Under the pieces are notes generated by a model. That model made no database searches, was not told the DNA's origin, and saw nothing but the letters and a program-made list of their open reading frames with translations. A program made the position numbers and the translations under genes. From Pleurodeles waltl (taxonomy: Eukaryota > Chordata > Amphibia > Caudata > Salamandridae), in contig NC_090437.1 of assembly GCF_031143425.1 (NCBI RefSeq), forward strand, positions 843,647,978 through 843,711,977: a stretch of 64,000 nucleotides of DNA, given 5' to 3'. How positions within the stretch are numbered: the first letter of the stretch is position 1; each line of letters opens with the position of its first letter. Of this stretch, positions 24,341 to 35,418 are shown in pieces.

Positions 24341-24536
24341 CTTGCCCTTGAGTGACAGAATAAAACTCTGCCGCTATCCTTGCTGCCTCCTTGCGGTTCC
24401 CCTTCACAATGTAGAAGTGACTCAGCAAGGCAAGGCTGATTTTCACAAATAACTTAAAACAGAAAAGAGCCAGGACTGTGAAGTAGACACTGCATAGCCT
24501 CTCGGTAAAGGCGCGATTTTCCTCAAGCTCCGTCAT
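24341..24536 (-). CDS. ASB5: ASB5 first coding exon (ankyrin repeat and SOCS box protein 5)
   Basis: Reading the minus strand, ATG at 24536 opens 65 codons and one extra base before the donor CAAG|GTATGT. The product begins MTELEENRAF and contains FKLFVKISLALLSHFYIVKG and NRKEAARIAAEFYSVTQGQ. This is the ASB5 N-terminus as I know it from mammals (LEENR..., FKLFVKIS, NRKEAARIAAEFYGVTQGQ), with the exon ending at the same phase-1 glycine codon. ASB proteins are substrate adaptors: ankyrin repeats bind targets and a C-terminal SOCS box recruits an Elongin B/C-Cullin 5 ubiquitin ligase. ASB5 is expressed in skeletal muscle. This exon carries the hydrophobic N-terminal segment that precedes the ankyrin repeats. 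The remaining exons must lie beyond the left edge, so intron 1 exceeds 24 kb. No lesion is visible. Confidence 0.88.
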
Positions 24537-25080
24537 CGCTGCTCTAGAGTTATTGTCAGCGTTTCCGAACGAATCTCGAATGTGTTGACGGTGTCACATG
24601 GCTCGAGCCAGAAGCTCTCCAGAACAGCTGGCCCTACGGAAAGATGATATCAGGTGGTCATGATGCCTGCTGCTCAAAATATGGGGATTATTTACACTGT
24701 ACATAACTCCCGTGCCCACTGCACTCTCCCTAAGGGCCTGCGGGCGCATTGCTGAAGCAGAGTAGCCCCAGGCACCACCTCCAGACATTCTGAATGGCAT
24801 TTTTCATTACAACATATTATATTCTGAGACGGGTCATCATGACTGGCATGCCACTAACCACCGAGCTGTCTTAATGACTTGCATTTCTGTTCTCTAAAAC
24901 ATTGTCTTAGCTATGACAATATGATATCACATTTATGTGTTTCCTTTAGCCTAGGCAGGATCAGTAGCCCTACATTTTGGACCACAAGAATCACATTAGA
25001 TCGTTTGTAGGTCGAGCATAGCAGTGTACAAGCGCTGCTTTTCCGAGGTGTTGGTATGTATCTGGGCTTTTAACCACGCC
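24537..25080 (-). promoter_or_regulatory. ASB5: ASB5 5' UTR and upstream region with two E-boxes
   Basis: The first several hundred bases upstream of the ASB5 ATG carry no recognised transposon. Two E-box hexamers lie close to the gene: CACATG at 24595-24600 and CAGCTG at 24625-24630, about 60 and 90 bp before the ATG. CAGCTG is a class bound by myogenic bHLH factors, which fits a muscle gene. Two hexamers by themselves are weak evidence. No clear TATA box was found, and the transcription start cannot be placed. Confidence 0.3.
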
Positions 25081-25494
25081 CATTGCACACCTATCACTAT
25101 CACTCCTTCATGGGCTTTCCTTTAAAAAATCCTTTGTTTTCGTTGGTAAATGCTTTACGTTTGTCCCTCTTTGGGGCGTTTTTGTTACTGCCTTGGCCAT
25201 CGACCCTCTTACAAGGATAATTGCACTTTTGCTGATAACTTTGACTGCGAGCGAACTTCTTTTTCCTTTTGTGTCTCTCATTGGTGCTCACGCTCATGGC
25301 GGCGGTGCCGCTTTAAATTGGCTCACTTATGCCAACTGTTTAACTTTTTATTTTCAGTTTTTGTGTCAAGAAAAGTCTAACTTGAGCAAATGCAAGATCC
25401 ATTCACACCTCCCCGCAGACCACCCGTGGACCCTTCTGCTGCCGGAACTGCACCTTCACCAGCCCCACGCCAACGACCCACCCACCAAGGCAGG

Positions 25495-26255
25495 ACGCAT
25501 CCATTTCAGATGTATCCTCCTCAACACCTGCTCCGTCCGCAAGCACGCAGCAGAGCTATGGAATCTACTCGACTCAGCCTCCCAGACGTCGCCTTCTTGA
25601 CCGAGACCTGGATGAACCCCTCCTCAGCACCTGACATCGCCATAGCCATCCCGGACGGCTACAAGATCACCAGCAGGGACCGCTCCAACAAACCAGGAGG
25701 AGGCATCGCCATCATCCACAAGAACACCATCAGGATCACGACCAACACCGAAGACACCCTCAGCACCGCCAAACACCTGCATTTCCAAATCTACACTGAC
25801 CCAAACACCACCCTGTGAGGGACCCTCGTGTACAGGCCCCCCGGCCCACGACAGCAGTTCAGCGACTCCATTACCGACATCATCACACGCTCTCGCATCC
25901 ACTGACTACATACTCCTCAGGGACTTAAACTTCCACCCCGAGAACACCAACAACAACACCACCACCACCCTGCTTGACAACCTCTCCAACCTCGGCCTCA
26001 AACAGCTCATCACAACACCAACCCACTCCGCATGACACACACTCAACCCTATTTTTTCCGCCAGCAATCACGTCTCTTTCAGCCACACCACCGAACTCCA
26101 CTGGCCAGACCACCGCTGCATCCACTTCTTCATCAAGAAACCCATAACACACCACCACCCACAACGGATCCCCCACCGCAGTTGGAACAAGATTACTGAA
26201 GACCAACTTATCACAACCCTCTCCCAGAACCCACCCATCAACACCACCGACACTG
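25495..26255 (+). pseudogene. Endonuclease part of LINE copy A, frameshifted
   Basis: Pieces in different frames give the endonuclease order: FRCILLNTCSVRKHAAELW (25504-25560), then AFLTETWMNPSSAPDIAIAI with the catalytic Glu and GYKITSRDRSNKPGGGIAII (25590-25720), then a TDPNTTL segment ending in a TGA at 25816. Beyond it, remnants of the RPPGP, NFHPENTNNN and FSHTTELHWPDHRCIHFF blocks follow to about 26130, the last holding the Asp-His catalytic pair. At least one frameshift and several stops separate them. The homologous region of copy B is largely open and served as the guide. Confidence 0.65.
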
Positions 26256-28285
26256 ATGCCGCTGCCCGCAACTTCAGGCAATGGGTCAACACCTGTGCCA
26301 ATACTCTCGCCCCAATCAAGAATCACTCCAACAGACGCACCGTCAGAAAGGCCTTCTGGTTTACTGCCGACCTCCACAAGTCTAAGCAAAGCTGCCGAAG
26401 ACACGAAAGAAAGTGGCGCCAAGATCAGACTCTGGACAACCTCACAGCCTTCAAAAACGCCATCCGCAGACACCACCAACTCATCCGAGGCACCAAGAGA
26501 ACCGCCTTCAAAGACCGAATTTAACAACAACGCACACAGCCACAAGGAGCTCTTCAACGTCCTGAAGGAACTCTCCAACCCCAGCTCCAACGCCAACAAC
26601 ATCCCGCCATCCCAAGACCTCTGCGACTCCCTAGCCTCCTACTTCCACCGCAAGATTGCAGACATCCACGACAGCTTCAGCACCCAGACCCCCCCGGCAA
26701 CCACCAACACCACAGATTCACCTCCGACCAACCTCCTGCTCTTCTGGAGCCTCATCAATGACAACGACACCATCAAAATCATGAACACCATCCACTCTGG
26801 CTCTCCACCTGACCCCTGCCCTTACCACATCCTCAACAAAGCAAGCTCCGTCATCTCACCCCAACTACGGAAGATCATCAACAGCTCCTTTGAGTCCGCC
26901 GCCTTCCCAGAGAGCTGGAAACACGCTGAGATCAGCGCCCTCCTCAAAAAACCCAAGGCGGAGCCAAAGGACCTCAAGAACTTCCGGCCTATCTCCCTGC
27001 TCCCCTTCCTGGCAAAAGTAATCGAGGAGGCTGTCAACAGACAACTAACCCGCTTCCTCGAGGAGAACCGCACCCTGGACCCTTCCCAATCTGGATTCCG
27101 CAGCAACCACAGCACCGAAACTGCCCTCATCGCCACCATCGACGACATCAGAACCATACTGGACAGCGGCGAAACCGCAGCCCTCATCATCCTGGACCTC
27201 TCGGCCACGTTCGACACCGTCTGCGACGACACCCTACGCTCACGACTCAGCAATGCTGGAATCTGTGACAGAGCCCTAGACTGGGTCACCTCCTTTCTCA
27301 CCGGCAGAACCCAGAGAGTCTGCTTCCTCCCATTCCGCTTGGAGGCCACCAAAATCATCTGCGGCGTACCCCAGGGTTCGTCCCTCAGCCCGACCCTCTT
27401 CAACGTCTAGATGGCCCCGCTCGCTAACATCGCCCATTCCCACAATCTCAACATCATCTCATACGCCGACGACACTGAGCTGATCCTCTCCCTCACCAAG
27501 GACTCCACCAAGACCAACCTCCACGAAGGAATGAAAGCCATCGCCAAATGGATGAAGAGTAGCTGCCTCAAACTCAATTCCGACAAGACGAAAGTCCTCA
27601 TCTTCGGCTCCACCCACTCCACATGGGATGAGTCCTGGTGGTCTGCCACTCTCTGAACCGCTCCAACTCCCACTGACCACGCACACAACCCAGGATTCAT
27701 CTTGGACCCCTCACTATCCATGACCCAACAAGTCAACGCCATCTCCTCCTCCTGCTTCAACACCTTCAGCATGCTCTGTAAGATCTACAAATGGATACCC
27801 ACAGAAACCAGAAGAACAGTCACCCAAGCCCTCGTAAGCAGCAAACTGGACTAAGGCAATGCCCTCTATGCAGGAACCACAGGCAAACTCTAGAAGAGGC
27901 TGCAACGCATCCAGAACGCCTCCACACGCCTCATCCTGGACCCCCCCCTCCACTGCCACATCATAGACCACCTGAAAATCCTGCACTGGCTCCCAGTCAA
28001 CCAGAGAATCACCTTCAAACTCCTCACCCATGCTCACAAAGCACTGCACAACACCGGACCAGAATACCTCAACAGACGACTCTCCTTCTACAATCCGATC
28101 CGTCATCTTCACCCCGCGACCTCGCCCTCACAACCGTCTCACGCGTCTGCAGAACTACAACCGGCAGTAGATCATTCTCGCACCTCGTCGCCAAAACGTG
28201 GAACTCTCTTCCCACCCACCTGCGCCTGACCAAAGAACTCCTTACCTTCAAGAAACTTCTCAAGACCTGGCTGTTTCAGCAGTAG
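26256..28285 (+). pseudogene. Reverse transcriptase part of LINE copy A
   Basis: The first 384 codons include LLKKPKAEPKDLKNFRPISL, FLEENRTLDPSQSGFRSNHS, TALIATIDDI, IILDLSATFDTVCDDTL and CGVPQGSSLSPTLFNV. A TAG at 27408-27410 sits where copy B has a Tyr codon. The frame then resumes directly with MAPLANIAHSHNLNIISYADDTELIL, which has the intact catalytic YADD, and ends at 27656. After a further shift the C-terminal domain appears in pieces up to 28285 (ILHWLPVNQRITFKLLTH, then FKKLLKTWLF). One stop plus at least one frameshift make it inactive. The family is L2/CR1-like by the AFDTV and GVPQGSxLSPxLFN motifs. Confidence 0.8.
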
Positions 28286-28380
28286 CAGCACCTCCTCCCT
28301 CTTCTCCCCCTCCCCTCCTCAACACCTCGAGACCCTCACGGGTGAGTAGTGAGTTTTACAAATTCCTGATTGATTGATTG

Positions 28381-29200
28381 CATTGCAAATGCTTGTTCTG
28401 GTAGGTTTGCAGTCGATGCACAAGTTTAATGTTTTGATCTGGGTGGTGGTCAACTCATGTTGGTCCATAACACCTAAATATGTTTCTTTATTGTACAGAT
28501 TCTTGGCCACATTCGTACATGAAATGTGAAGTGCTGACATATCCAATAGATGTGGCTTTTGAATAGTGCATTCACACACAATCATAGAAGCATTAAAGCA
28601 CAGGAGGCACAAGGGGCTGTATTCATCATAGAGTGACAGGGTGATGTACATCTAGGAGAGCCTGTCATGCGCACCAGACAGGAGCTAATTAGGATGCCTC
28701 ATGATCCATGGACATGACATCTAGAGCACTGCCCTGCACACATTAATGTGAATTCTGTGAAGAAGCGTATGTGTGGCCCAAAAGGCTGAAACCGGTCTGG
28801 GTCTGTATGCATTCCGATCTAAATGGGACCTGGCTGGACAGCAAGATTCCCATTAGAGCAGGACTTAGTCTGGTATACGTGTGGTTGGTGCCTATACGGA
28901 GTGGCATAGTGGGTAAAAAAAAAAACTTATGGATTGGATTGCAGCACTGTGTAACTATCAATTGGTGAGAGTGATTCAAGGATATTACCCATTGTTTTTA
29001 TTCTTTTCTACATGAGATGCTCCAAGTGTGACTGATGTGCCTAGATACAGGTACCTTGTTCACTGTGCTACTTCACCCAATCTGCACCTCACTAATGAGG
29101 TCCAAAAGGCAGAAACTGGTCTGGGTTTGCTTGTGTTCCCATTTAGAGGGGACTTGACTTGGTGGTCTGGGCTGATCTGTTACTACTGAAGCAAGACAAA
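28381..29200. other. Noncoding; a ~70-bp motif occurs twice
   Basis: A block reading CCCAAAAGGCTGAAACCGGT then CTGGGTCTGTATGCATTCC (from about 28776) recurs from about 29101 as TCCAAAAGGCAGAAACTGGT with CTGGGTTTGCTTGTGTTCCC, roughly 325 bp apart. Each is followed by a GGACCTGGCTGG- or GGGGACTTGACTTGG-like segment. This suggests an interspersed or degenerate tandem repeat of unknown class. No gene is supported. Confidence 0.4.
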
Positions 29201-29881
29201 GGCCATCATTACGACCTTGGCAGACTTAAGACTGTCAGGGTCTCAGTGGCGGTCTGACCGCTGCCAATGTGGTAGTCCAACCTCCACATTACTGCTGCGG
29301 CAGTACAGCACCACCAGTTTTCCTCCACAGGACAGACTGGTGGTGCTGGCGGTCCTAATCTGCCAGGGAGGAGCTGCAAGCAGCACTGCCCTGGGGATTA
29401 CGACTCCCTTCTCCCCCATTGGTTCTGCCAGAAACTGGGATCAGGGGGAGTGCAGGGTCCTCCTGGCCAGCCCCGTTGCAAAGTTCACTGCAGCGCCGCC
29501 ATGAAACAGCTGGTGGAGATGGGGTTCAAGGGGCCCCTGGGGGCCCCTGCACTGCCCATGCACATGGCTTGGTATGGGCAGTGCTGGGGCCCCCCTGGCC
29601 AGCCCCTTTGCAAAGTTCACTGTCTGTCTTGATAGTGAACTTTGTGACGGGTGCCAGTGCCCCCTACGCACTACAGCATTGCTGTCGGATATATTAGGAG
29701 CTGGCGACAAAGCTGTAGGCTGTTTCCTGCTGGGCCAGTGGGCGGAAACTCTGTTTCCGCCCGCTGACCCAGCGGGAAACTCGTAATGGGGCCGACAGGG
29801 AGGTGCCGCATTGGCGGCAACCTTCCCGTCTGGACTTCTGTGGGCGGCCTTTTCCACCCTCTGGAGTCATAATCGACCCCC
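29201..29881. repeat. Degraded Harbinger-type MITE
   Basis: The left end GGCCATCATTACGACCTTGGC and right end GGAGTCATAATCGACCCCC are diverged inverse copies and resemble the GGGGGTCATTCTGACC ends of the element at 32258. Internal Harbinger-MITE landmarks are shared: GGGGCCCCTGGGGGCCCCTGCACTGCCCATG near 29530, GCCAGTGGGCGGAAACTCTG near 29737, GCTGACCCAGCGGGAAAC near 29763. Terminal flanks are too decayed to fix the duplication. Confidence 0.65.
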
Positions 29882-30947
29882 AAGTCTCATGAGCAAATGG
29901 GCTGTCTCTGGAGTGATTTAGTGGGGGAAATTGTACTGGAATGTGGCCAGAGTAATTATTACCAGTGATGGAGTATAATTCTTATATTCCTCCCATCACT
30001 TTTTTGTTTTCTAAATGCATGTAGTTGCAGTACCTGTCTGCAAGGGAAACTCGTAAGGACATTAAGCAGTACAGAATGTGGCCTGCACCAAGCTTATTTA
30101 AAATCACATTTATCTTTGGTGATGCTAATAAGGAGGAATGGAGAAATAGCAGGTAAAAAGGGTGCCTCCAGTACTCTCCAGGAATCTGGATATTGAGTAC
30201 TGCGAAGAACAAAGTTTGCCTTTAAAACATTTAAAGAACTCCTTATTATTATGATGGGGCCAGTTAATGCGCACCCAATAAACTCTGCTTTATGGAAAAA
30301 TCTGATGCTATGAAAAGGAAAAAAAGCCTATTAATGCAACATCAACAATCCATAAGTCACATTTTCAAAATGGTGCTCCCCGTGACAAAACAACGCTCTA
30401 TAATTGATATGAAAGAGTAGTGAAATAGGTACTCAGCAATAGGATAGTGTAAAATGTGTTGTAGCTATATATATAGACATTTGGTAGTGCAAAGACATCC
30501 TCATTTGTATTGGCTCCACATATGTGACAAGTTTAAATCAGACCTAAACCATTCATATTGTTGATATTTCAACCTCTAAAACTGTCAACTTCAAATGAGG
30601 TCTTCCTCTGCACCAAGGATGGTAGAACCCTAAAATAGAAAATGTGTAATGAGATGGACAAGGCCCAAACAATTGTCTATTAATTGGTTACTGGACCTAG
30701 AATTGGAAAACCTTCTTACCTAAATTTGAATGTAACAGAATAGTCACATTTATAAAAAATACAGAGAAAAGACATCGAGGTAACGGAGACAGCAGTGCCT
30801 AAAACTGTTATTAGTGAATATTAAACATATTTACAAGTACACACCACACTACACACAGAAAACACTTGTAGGGACATAGTAGTTCCATGGAAAATACAGA
30901 TGCTTCGGGGGCTTTAGAAACTCACAATTCTTTGGCTGAGAATAAAT
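29882..30947. other. AT-rich intergenic sequence, no gene recognised
   Basis: No open frame with family similarity, no inverted repeat and no RNA gene were recognised. The region lies upstream of ASB5 and is probably ancient repeat or unique intergenic DNA. Confidence 0.35.
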
Positions 30948-31645
30948 GGCAGATGTACAACGCAATTTTGCTGTCGAAAAAGGTGAAAATCGCTGTTTGC
31001 GACCGCAAAATGGCCTTGTACAATGTACCATCCCTATTTTGTGAGTCAGTATCCATTTACCGACTCACAAAATAGGGATTGAGACTCACAATTAGGAAGG
31101 GGAGTTCCAAGGGCCCACCTTCCTAATTGCAACTCGCAGGCCCATGAATGATTGCTTTGTGAGCTTGAATGCAGTTGCAAAACAATCGCAGTTAACACCA
31201 ATTTAACCCATTTGCAAATGGGGAACCTCTCCCCTTTGTGGATGGAAGCGAAAATGTTTTTCAAGAGCAGGCAGTGGTCTCACAGACCACTTCCTATTCT
31301 GAAAAAGTGAAAAGCAAACTTTTTATTTTTTAAATGCATTCTTTCTTTTAAGGTAAACGAGCTGCATTTAAAAAAAAAAATGCTTTATTGAAAAAGCAGT
31401 CGCAGACATGGTGGTCTGCTGGCCCAGCAGGCCACAATCCCTGTGAGTGCGGTCATTCCCAAATGGGTCACAAATTGAAACCTGTCTCATGAATATTAAT
31501 GAGTCAGGTCAATTGAGACCCATTTGGGAATTGCAAACAGTGTGGTTAACACTGTTGTACATTCTGTTTTGTGACTCAAAATTTGCAATTCACAAACAAA
31601 TCACAAATTGCGATTCACAAAACAAAAGGTCGTACATCTGGCCCC
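30948..31645. repeat. MITE of the GGGCCAGATGTA family, inverted relative to 16345
   Basis: The right end GTACATCTGGCCCC and the left end GGCAGATGTAC are inverse copies. The interior shows the family's landmarks in reverse order: GAAAATCGCTGTTTGCGACCGC, GACTCACAAAATAGGGATTG, GCAGGCAGTGGTCTCACAGACCACT and CCCTGTGAGTGCGGTCATTCCC. It is flanked by AAT-type triplets but the exact duplication is uncertain. Confidence 0.7.
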
Positions 31646-32257
31646 AAATCATGCAACTTAAAAAATTGGGACACATGGGTTCAATGTAAATAAAAAAAAC
31701 GATGTCAGGAAAATTATATAGTGTTAAAAACTAAACAAAATATATAGGGAAACCTAAAGGCTAACTAGCATTTAATGCAAAGAGCAGGTACCAAAGGAAA
31801 AGATCATAGCACAAATCTAATTTCGACAGACCAGGACTCTCACTAGAAAATGGTCAGTTGGAGCTAAGAGATAAAAAAGCATGTAAAATTGACCTAGTAT
31901 GTATCTAATTTTTCTTAACACAAGTCAGTGTAATATGACCACCTGATAGAAGCTTGTTGTTCTCAACAAAAACTTACCTAATGTTCAGGTGTCAGGCTCA
32001 TTGCCGCAAGGAAGCGCAGGACAACCTTGAAGGGAACACATCATTCATCTAAACAATGCTAGAGCCATTCTTTTTACAACATTCTGCTTCCCTTGCCAGG
32101 TTTGTGGAAATTGAAAACAACATTCATAATTGATTAACAGCAGATATATTTCTGGGCCCGGCGCTGGCCTTGTTGGGAATTTGGTGGACACCAGAAGATA
32201 CTAAAATATGTTCTGCTGTGATGTAATATAGCCCTCATGGTAGCCAGAAGGGACATA
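31646..32257. other. No gene recognised
   Basis: AT-rich sequence without open frames or repeat ends. ATA at 32255-32257 is the left target duplication of the following MITE. Confidence 0.35.
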
Positions 32258-32896
32258 GGGGGTCATTCTGACCTTGGCGGTCCATGACCGCCATGGCGGA
32301 GGGCGGCGGAAGCACCGCCAACAGGCTGGCGGTGCTTCCTTGGCGATTCTGACCGCAGCGGTAAAGCCGCGGTCGGAAAAGGGGAGCCGGCGGTTTCCCG
32401 CCGGTTTCCCGCCGGTTTCCCGCTGGCCCAGGGAATCCGCCATGGCGGCGCTGCTTGCAGCACCGCCATGGGGATTCCGACCGCCTTCCCGCCAGCCTGT
32501 TTCTGGCGGTGTCCACCGCCAGAACCAGGATGGCGGGAACGGGTGCCGTGGGGCCCCTGGGGGCCCCTGCACTGCCCATGCCACTGGCATGGGCAGTGCA
32601 GGGGCCCCCTAACAGGGCCCCACAAAGATTTTCACTGTCTGCTTAGCAGACAGTGAAAATCGCGACGGGTGCCACTGCACCAGTCGCACCCCTTCAACTC
32701 CGCCGGCTCCATTCCGAGCCGGCTTCATTGTGGAAGGGGCTGTCCCGCTGGCCCGGCCGGCGGTCTTCTGGCGGTCGCCCGCCGGCCCAGCGGGAAAGCC
32801 GGAATGGCCGCCGCATCTTTTGACCGCGGAGCGGTCTTTCGGCGGGAACCGCTTGGCGGGCGGCGACCGCCGACCGCCGCGGTCAGAATGACCGCC
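32258..32896. repeat. Harbinger MITE, 639 bp, ATA target duplication
   Basis: The ends GGGGGTCATTCTGACC and GGTCAGAATGACCGCC are inverted copies, with ATA on both sides (32255-32257 and 32897-32899). The interior is very GC-rich and full of GGCGGT/ACCGCC words, with GGTTTCCCGCC repeated three times near 32391-32420. The termini are the same as those of the autonomous element that begins only 322 bp further right, so this is a non-autonomous derivative that its transposase could mobilise. Confidence 0.85.
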
Positions 32897-33548
32897 ATAG
32901 TCCAGCAGTGGGGCAGCAAGAATGTTTCCACAACTGAACGCTGGGCGACTAGCCTGGACTGATGTATGCAGACTGAGAAGTTGGTGTACAAGGCCCGCTA
33001 ATGCTGAGGAAATTTGACAAAGTCTTGAGCCAATGATGAGTTCACAGAGATATGGACTAATTAACATCGTCCCACACGTGCATGAGGCAAAGGAGAAGAG
33101 AGTTGATGATGATGGTCTGGGCATTGGTGGGTATGGGGTAAAGAGAGTTCAGACTGCTGAGGAAAAAAGTGTTGGGTCGGGAAAATGGTCCTGGTGTATT
33201 CTTGGTCGGAGGAACTTAGGGGGTCATTCCGACCCTGGCGGTCGGTGTTAAAGCGGCGGCCAACCCGCCAACAGGCAGGCGGTAAAAAAAATGGAATTAT
33301 GACCCTGGCGGGAACCGCCAACACAGCCCGCCACTTTAACACTCCGACCGCCACGGCGGGGCAAACAAACAGCGCGGCGGTCACCGCCAACAGACAGGCG
33401 GGGCAGACAATGTACCGCCCACCCTATCACGACCCACCAATCCGCCACCTTTTCCGGGGCGGGAGCCCCGCCGATAAAAACACGGCGGAAACAGACCACG
33501 AACGGGAAAACGCTCACCTCTATACACTCCACGAGGAATCTGGACAGC

Positions 33549-33631
33549 ATGGAACCCGAATTTAACATCCTACCAGCGATTGTCTACCTGCTCCTCTACC
33601 AGGAGCACGAACGCCGCCGCAGGAGACAACG
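33549..33631 (+). CDS. Harbinger transposase exon 1
   Basis: ATG at 33549 starts 27 codons and two bases (MEPEFNILPAIVYLLLYQEH, then a run of arginines) ending in CAACG|GTGAGT. The acceptor TCCTTCCTAG before 38528 joins in frame: CG plus G gives Arg, then HRPLGVARRRR. Harbinger transposases typically start with a short acidic/hydrophobic stretch and an Arg-rich run, so both the phase and the protein character support this join. The intron would be about 4.9 kb. Splicing is inferred from sequence only. Confidence 0.6.
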
Positions 33632-34108
33632 GTGAGTACTGCACCTATGACACAGGGGAGGGGGGAGGAGAAAAGATTACGGGCACACACATACCGACAC
33701 CCCCCCCCCCCCAAATCCCCACACACCAATGCAGAGAAACAAGTCAGATTTACACCCCCCAAACCCCCCGGAATAATTCAAAGACAAAATAAAATGATCA
33801 TTAAAATAGAAGTATATTAAAGCATATTTGAACTTAAGTGAAAAATTAGATTTTTAAAACAAATAAATCACAACATGAACAATGTATACATATTCCAAAA
33901 GTCCGGCACATCTTGGCTACATGCCATTGTTCGTGGGCCAATGTGCATAAACACATGGGCAAAGCCCACACACGAGACCCGATTCCATTGGAGAGAACAC
34001 TGCTGGGGCATCAGATAATAAAACCACAGGCACCTCAGGGGGAAGGGAAGGGGGGGCACCTCAGCCACATGAGTCCACGACGCCAGATCCACGAGGGGCC
34101 TCCATGCC

Positions 34109-34280
34109 CACTGTACCATCCTGAGGAGTGCAAAGCCACAGTCCCACAAGTCTTTTCAGTGGGTGGATTGCCCACTGTACCATCCTGGGGAGTGCAAAGC
34201 CACAGTCTCACAAGTCTCTACAGTGGGTGGATTGCCCACTGTACCATCCTGGGGAGTGCAAAGCCACAGTCCATCTGGTG
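34109..34280. repeat. 64-bp tandem repeat, about 2.7 copies
   Basis: The phrase CACTGTACCATCCTG begins at 34109, 34173 and 34237, giving a 64-bp period. The units share GGAGTGCAAAGCCACAGT and CAGTGGGTGGATTGCC. It lies within the transposase intron and creates short parallel open frames that are not genes. Confidence 0.85.
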
Positions 34281-34382
34281 GATTACAGACTCCACTGGTT
34301 ATGGAGGTGGCATGGTGCCCAGAGTGCTTCGTGAAGCCCTGCCCGACACAGATCCGGCCCTGCCAATGTGCCAGCGGTGCTT

Positions 34383-35108
34383 GAGATGAAGGGCCAGCGG
34401 AGCGGTGCTTGACAGGAAGGGCCCAGCGGAGCGGTGCTTGACAGGAAGGGCCCAGCGGAGCGGTGTTTGAGATGAAGGGCCCAGCGGAGCGGTGCTTGAC
34501 AGGAAGGGCCCAGCGGAGCGGTGTTTGAGATGAAGGGCCCAGCGGAGCGGTGCAGAGACGGCGGGGCCCAGCGGAGCGGTGCTTGACAGGAAGGGCCCAG
34601 CGGAGCGGTGCTTGACAGGAAGGGCCCAGCGGAGCGGTGCAGAGACGGCGGGGCCCAGCGGAGCGGTGCTTGACAGGAAGGGCCCAGCGGAGCGGTGCAG
34701 AAACGGCGGGGCCCAGCGGAGCGATGCTTGACAGGAAGGGCCCAGCGGAGCGGTGCAGAGACGGCGGGGCCCAGCAGAGCGGTGCTTGACAGGAAGGGCC
34801 CAGCGGAGCGGTGCAGAGACGGTGGGGCCCAGCGGAGCGGTGCTTGACAGGAAGGGCCCAGCAGAGCGGTGCAGAGGCGGCGGGGCCCAGCGGAGCAGTG
34901 CTTGACAGGAAGGGCCCAGCGGAGCAGTGCTTGACAGGAAGGGCCCAGCGGAGCAGTGCAGAGACGGCAGGGCCCAGCGGAGCAGTGCTTGACAGGAAGG
35001 GCCCAGCGGAGCGGTGTTTGAGATGAAGGGCCCAGCGGAGCGGTGCTTGACAGGAAGGGCCCAGCGGAGCGGTGTTTGAGATGAAGGGCCCAGCGGAGCG
35101 GTGCAGAG
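34383..35108. repeat. 29-bp minisatellite, about 25 copies
   Basis: The units all start CAGCGGAGCGGTG and differ in the middle: CTTGACAGGAAGGGCC, CAGAGACGGCGGGGCC or TTTGAGATGAAGGGCC. Three unit types alternate in a mixed higher-order pattern. Because 29 is not a multiple of 3, all frames are cycled, which explains the long but meaningless minus-strand frame at 34283-35320. The array lies downstream of the stop of the second SANT gene (its 3' UTR or intron) inside the Harbinger element. Confidence 0.9.
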
Positions 35109-35372
35109 ACGGCGGGGCCCTGTTCAGTGGTGCCTCTCACGGCGGGGACCTGTTCAGCGGTGTCTCTCACGGCGGGGCCCTGTTCAGCGGTGCTTCTCAC
35201 GGCGGGGCCCTGTTCAGCGGTGCCTCTCACGGCGGGGCCCTGTTCAGCGGTGCCTCTCACGGCGGGGCCCTGTTCAGCGGTGCCTCTCACGGCGGGGCCC
35301 TGTTCAGCGGTGCTTCTCACGGCGGGGCCCTGTTCAGCGGTGCTTCTCTTGGCGGGGCCCTGTTCAGCGGTG
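35109..35372. repeat. 30-bp minisatellite, about 9 copies
   Basis: The unit is GGCGGGGCCCTGTTCAGCGG followed by TGCYTCTCAC, repeated exactly every 30 bp, with a last variant ending TCTCTT. It abuts the 29-bp array and shares its GGCGGGGCCC and CAGCGGTGC words, so one probably arose from the other. Plus-strand frames across it (35072-35860, 35101-35712) are read-through artefacts. Confidence 0.9.
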
Positions 35373-35418
35373 CTTCTCTTGTGTTCCTAGGGAACCAGAT
35401 CTGGGCAATCATTCCCGC

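Larger units (their letters stand above)
25088..28380 (+). mobile_element. L2/CR1-like LINE, copy A (3.3 kb), TSD CATTGCA
   Basis: The element carries an endonuclease, an RT and the same 3' terminus as copy B at 50774: a CCCTCACGGGT block, TTTTACAAATTC and a (TGAT)n tail ending at 28380. The heptamer CATTGCA occurs at 25081-25087 and again at 28381-28387, directly after the tail, a plausible target duplication. If so, the 5' end is CACCTATCACTATC at 25088. Unlike copy B it has no upstream tandem monomers. The coding part has several frameshifts and an in-frame TAG. Confidence 0.8.

Noticed and set aside
34283..35320. 345-codon minus-strand frame with repeated RSAGP/ALLGPS-like peptides
   Set aside because: It is produced by the 29-bp minisatellite, with all frames open because of composition. 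No family similarity, and it overlaps no splice-consistent exon.
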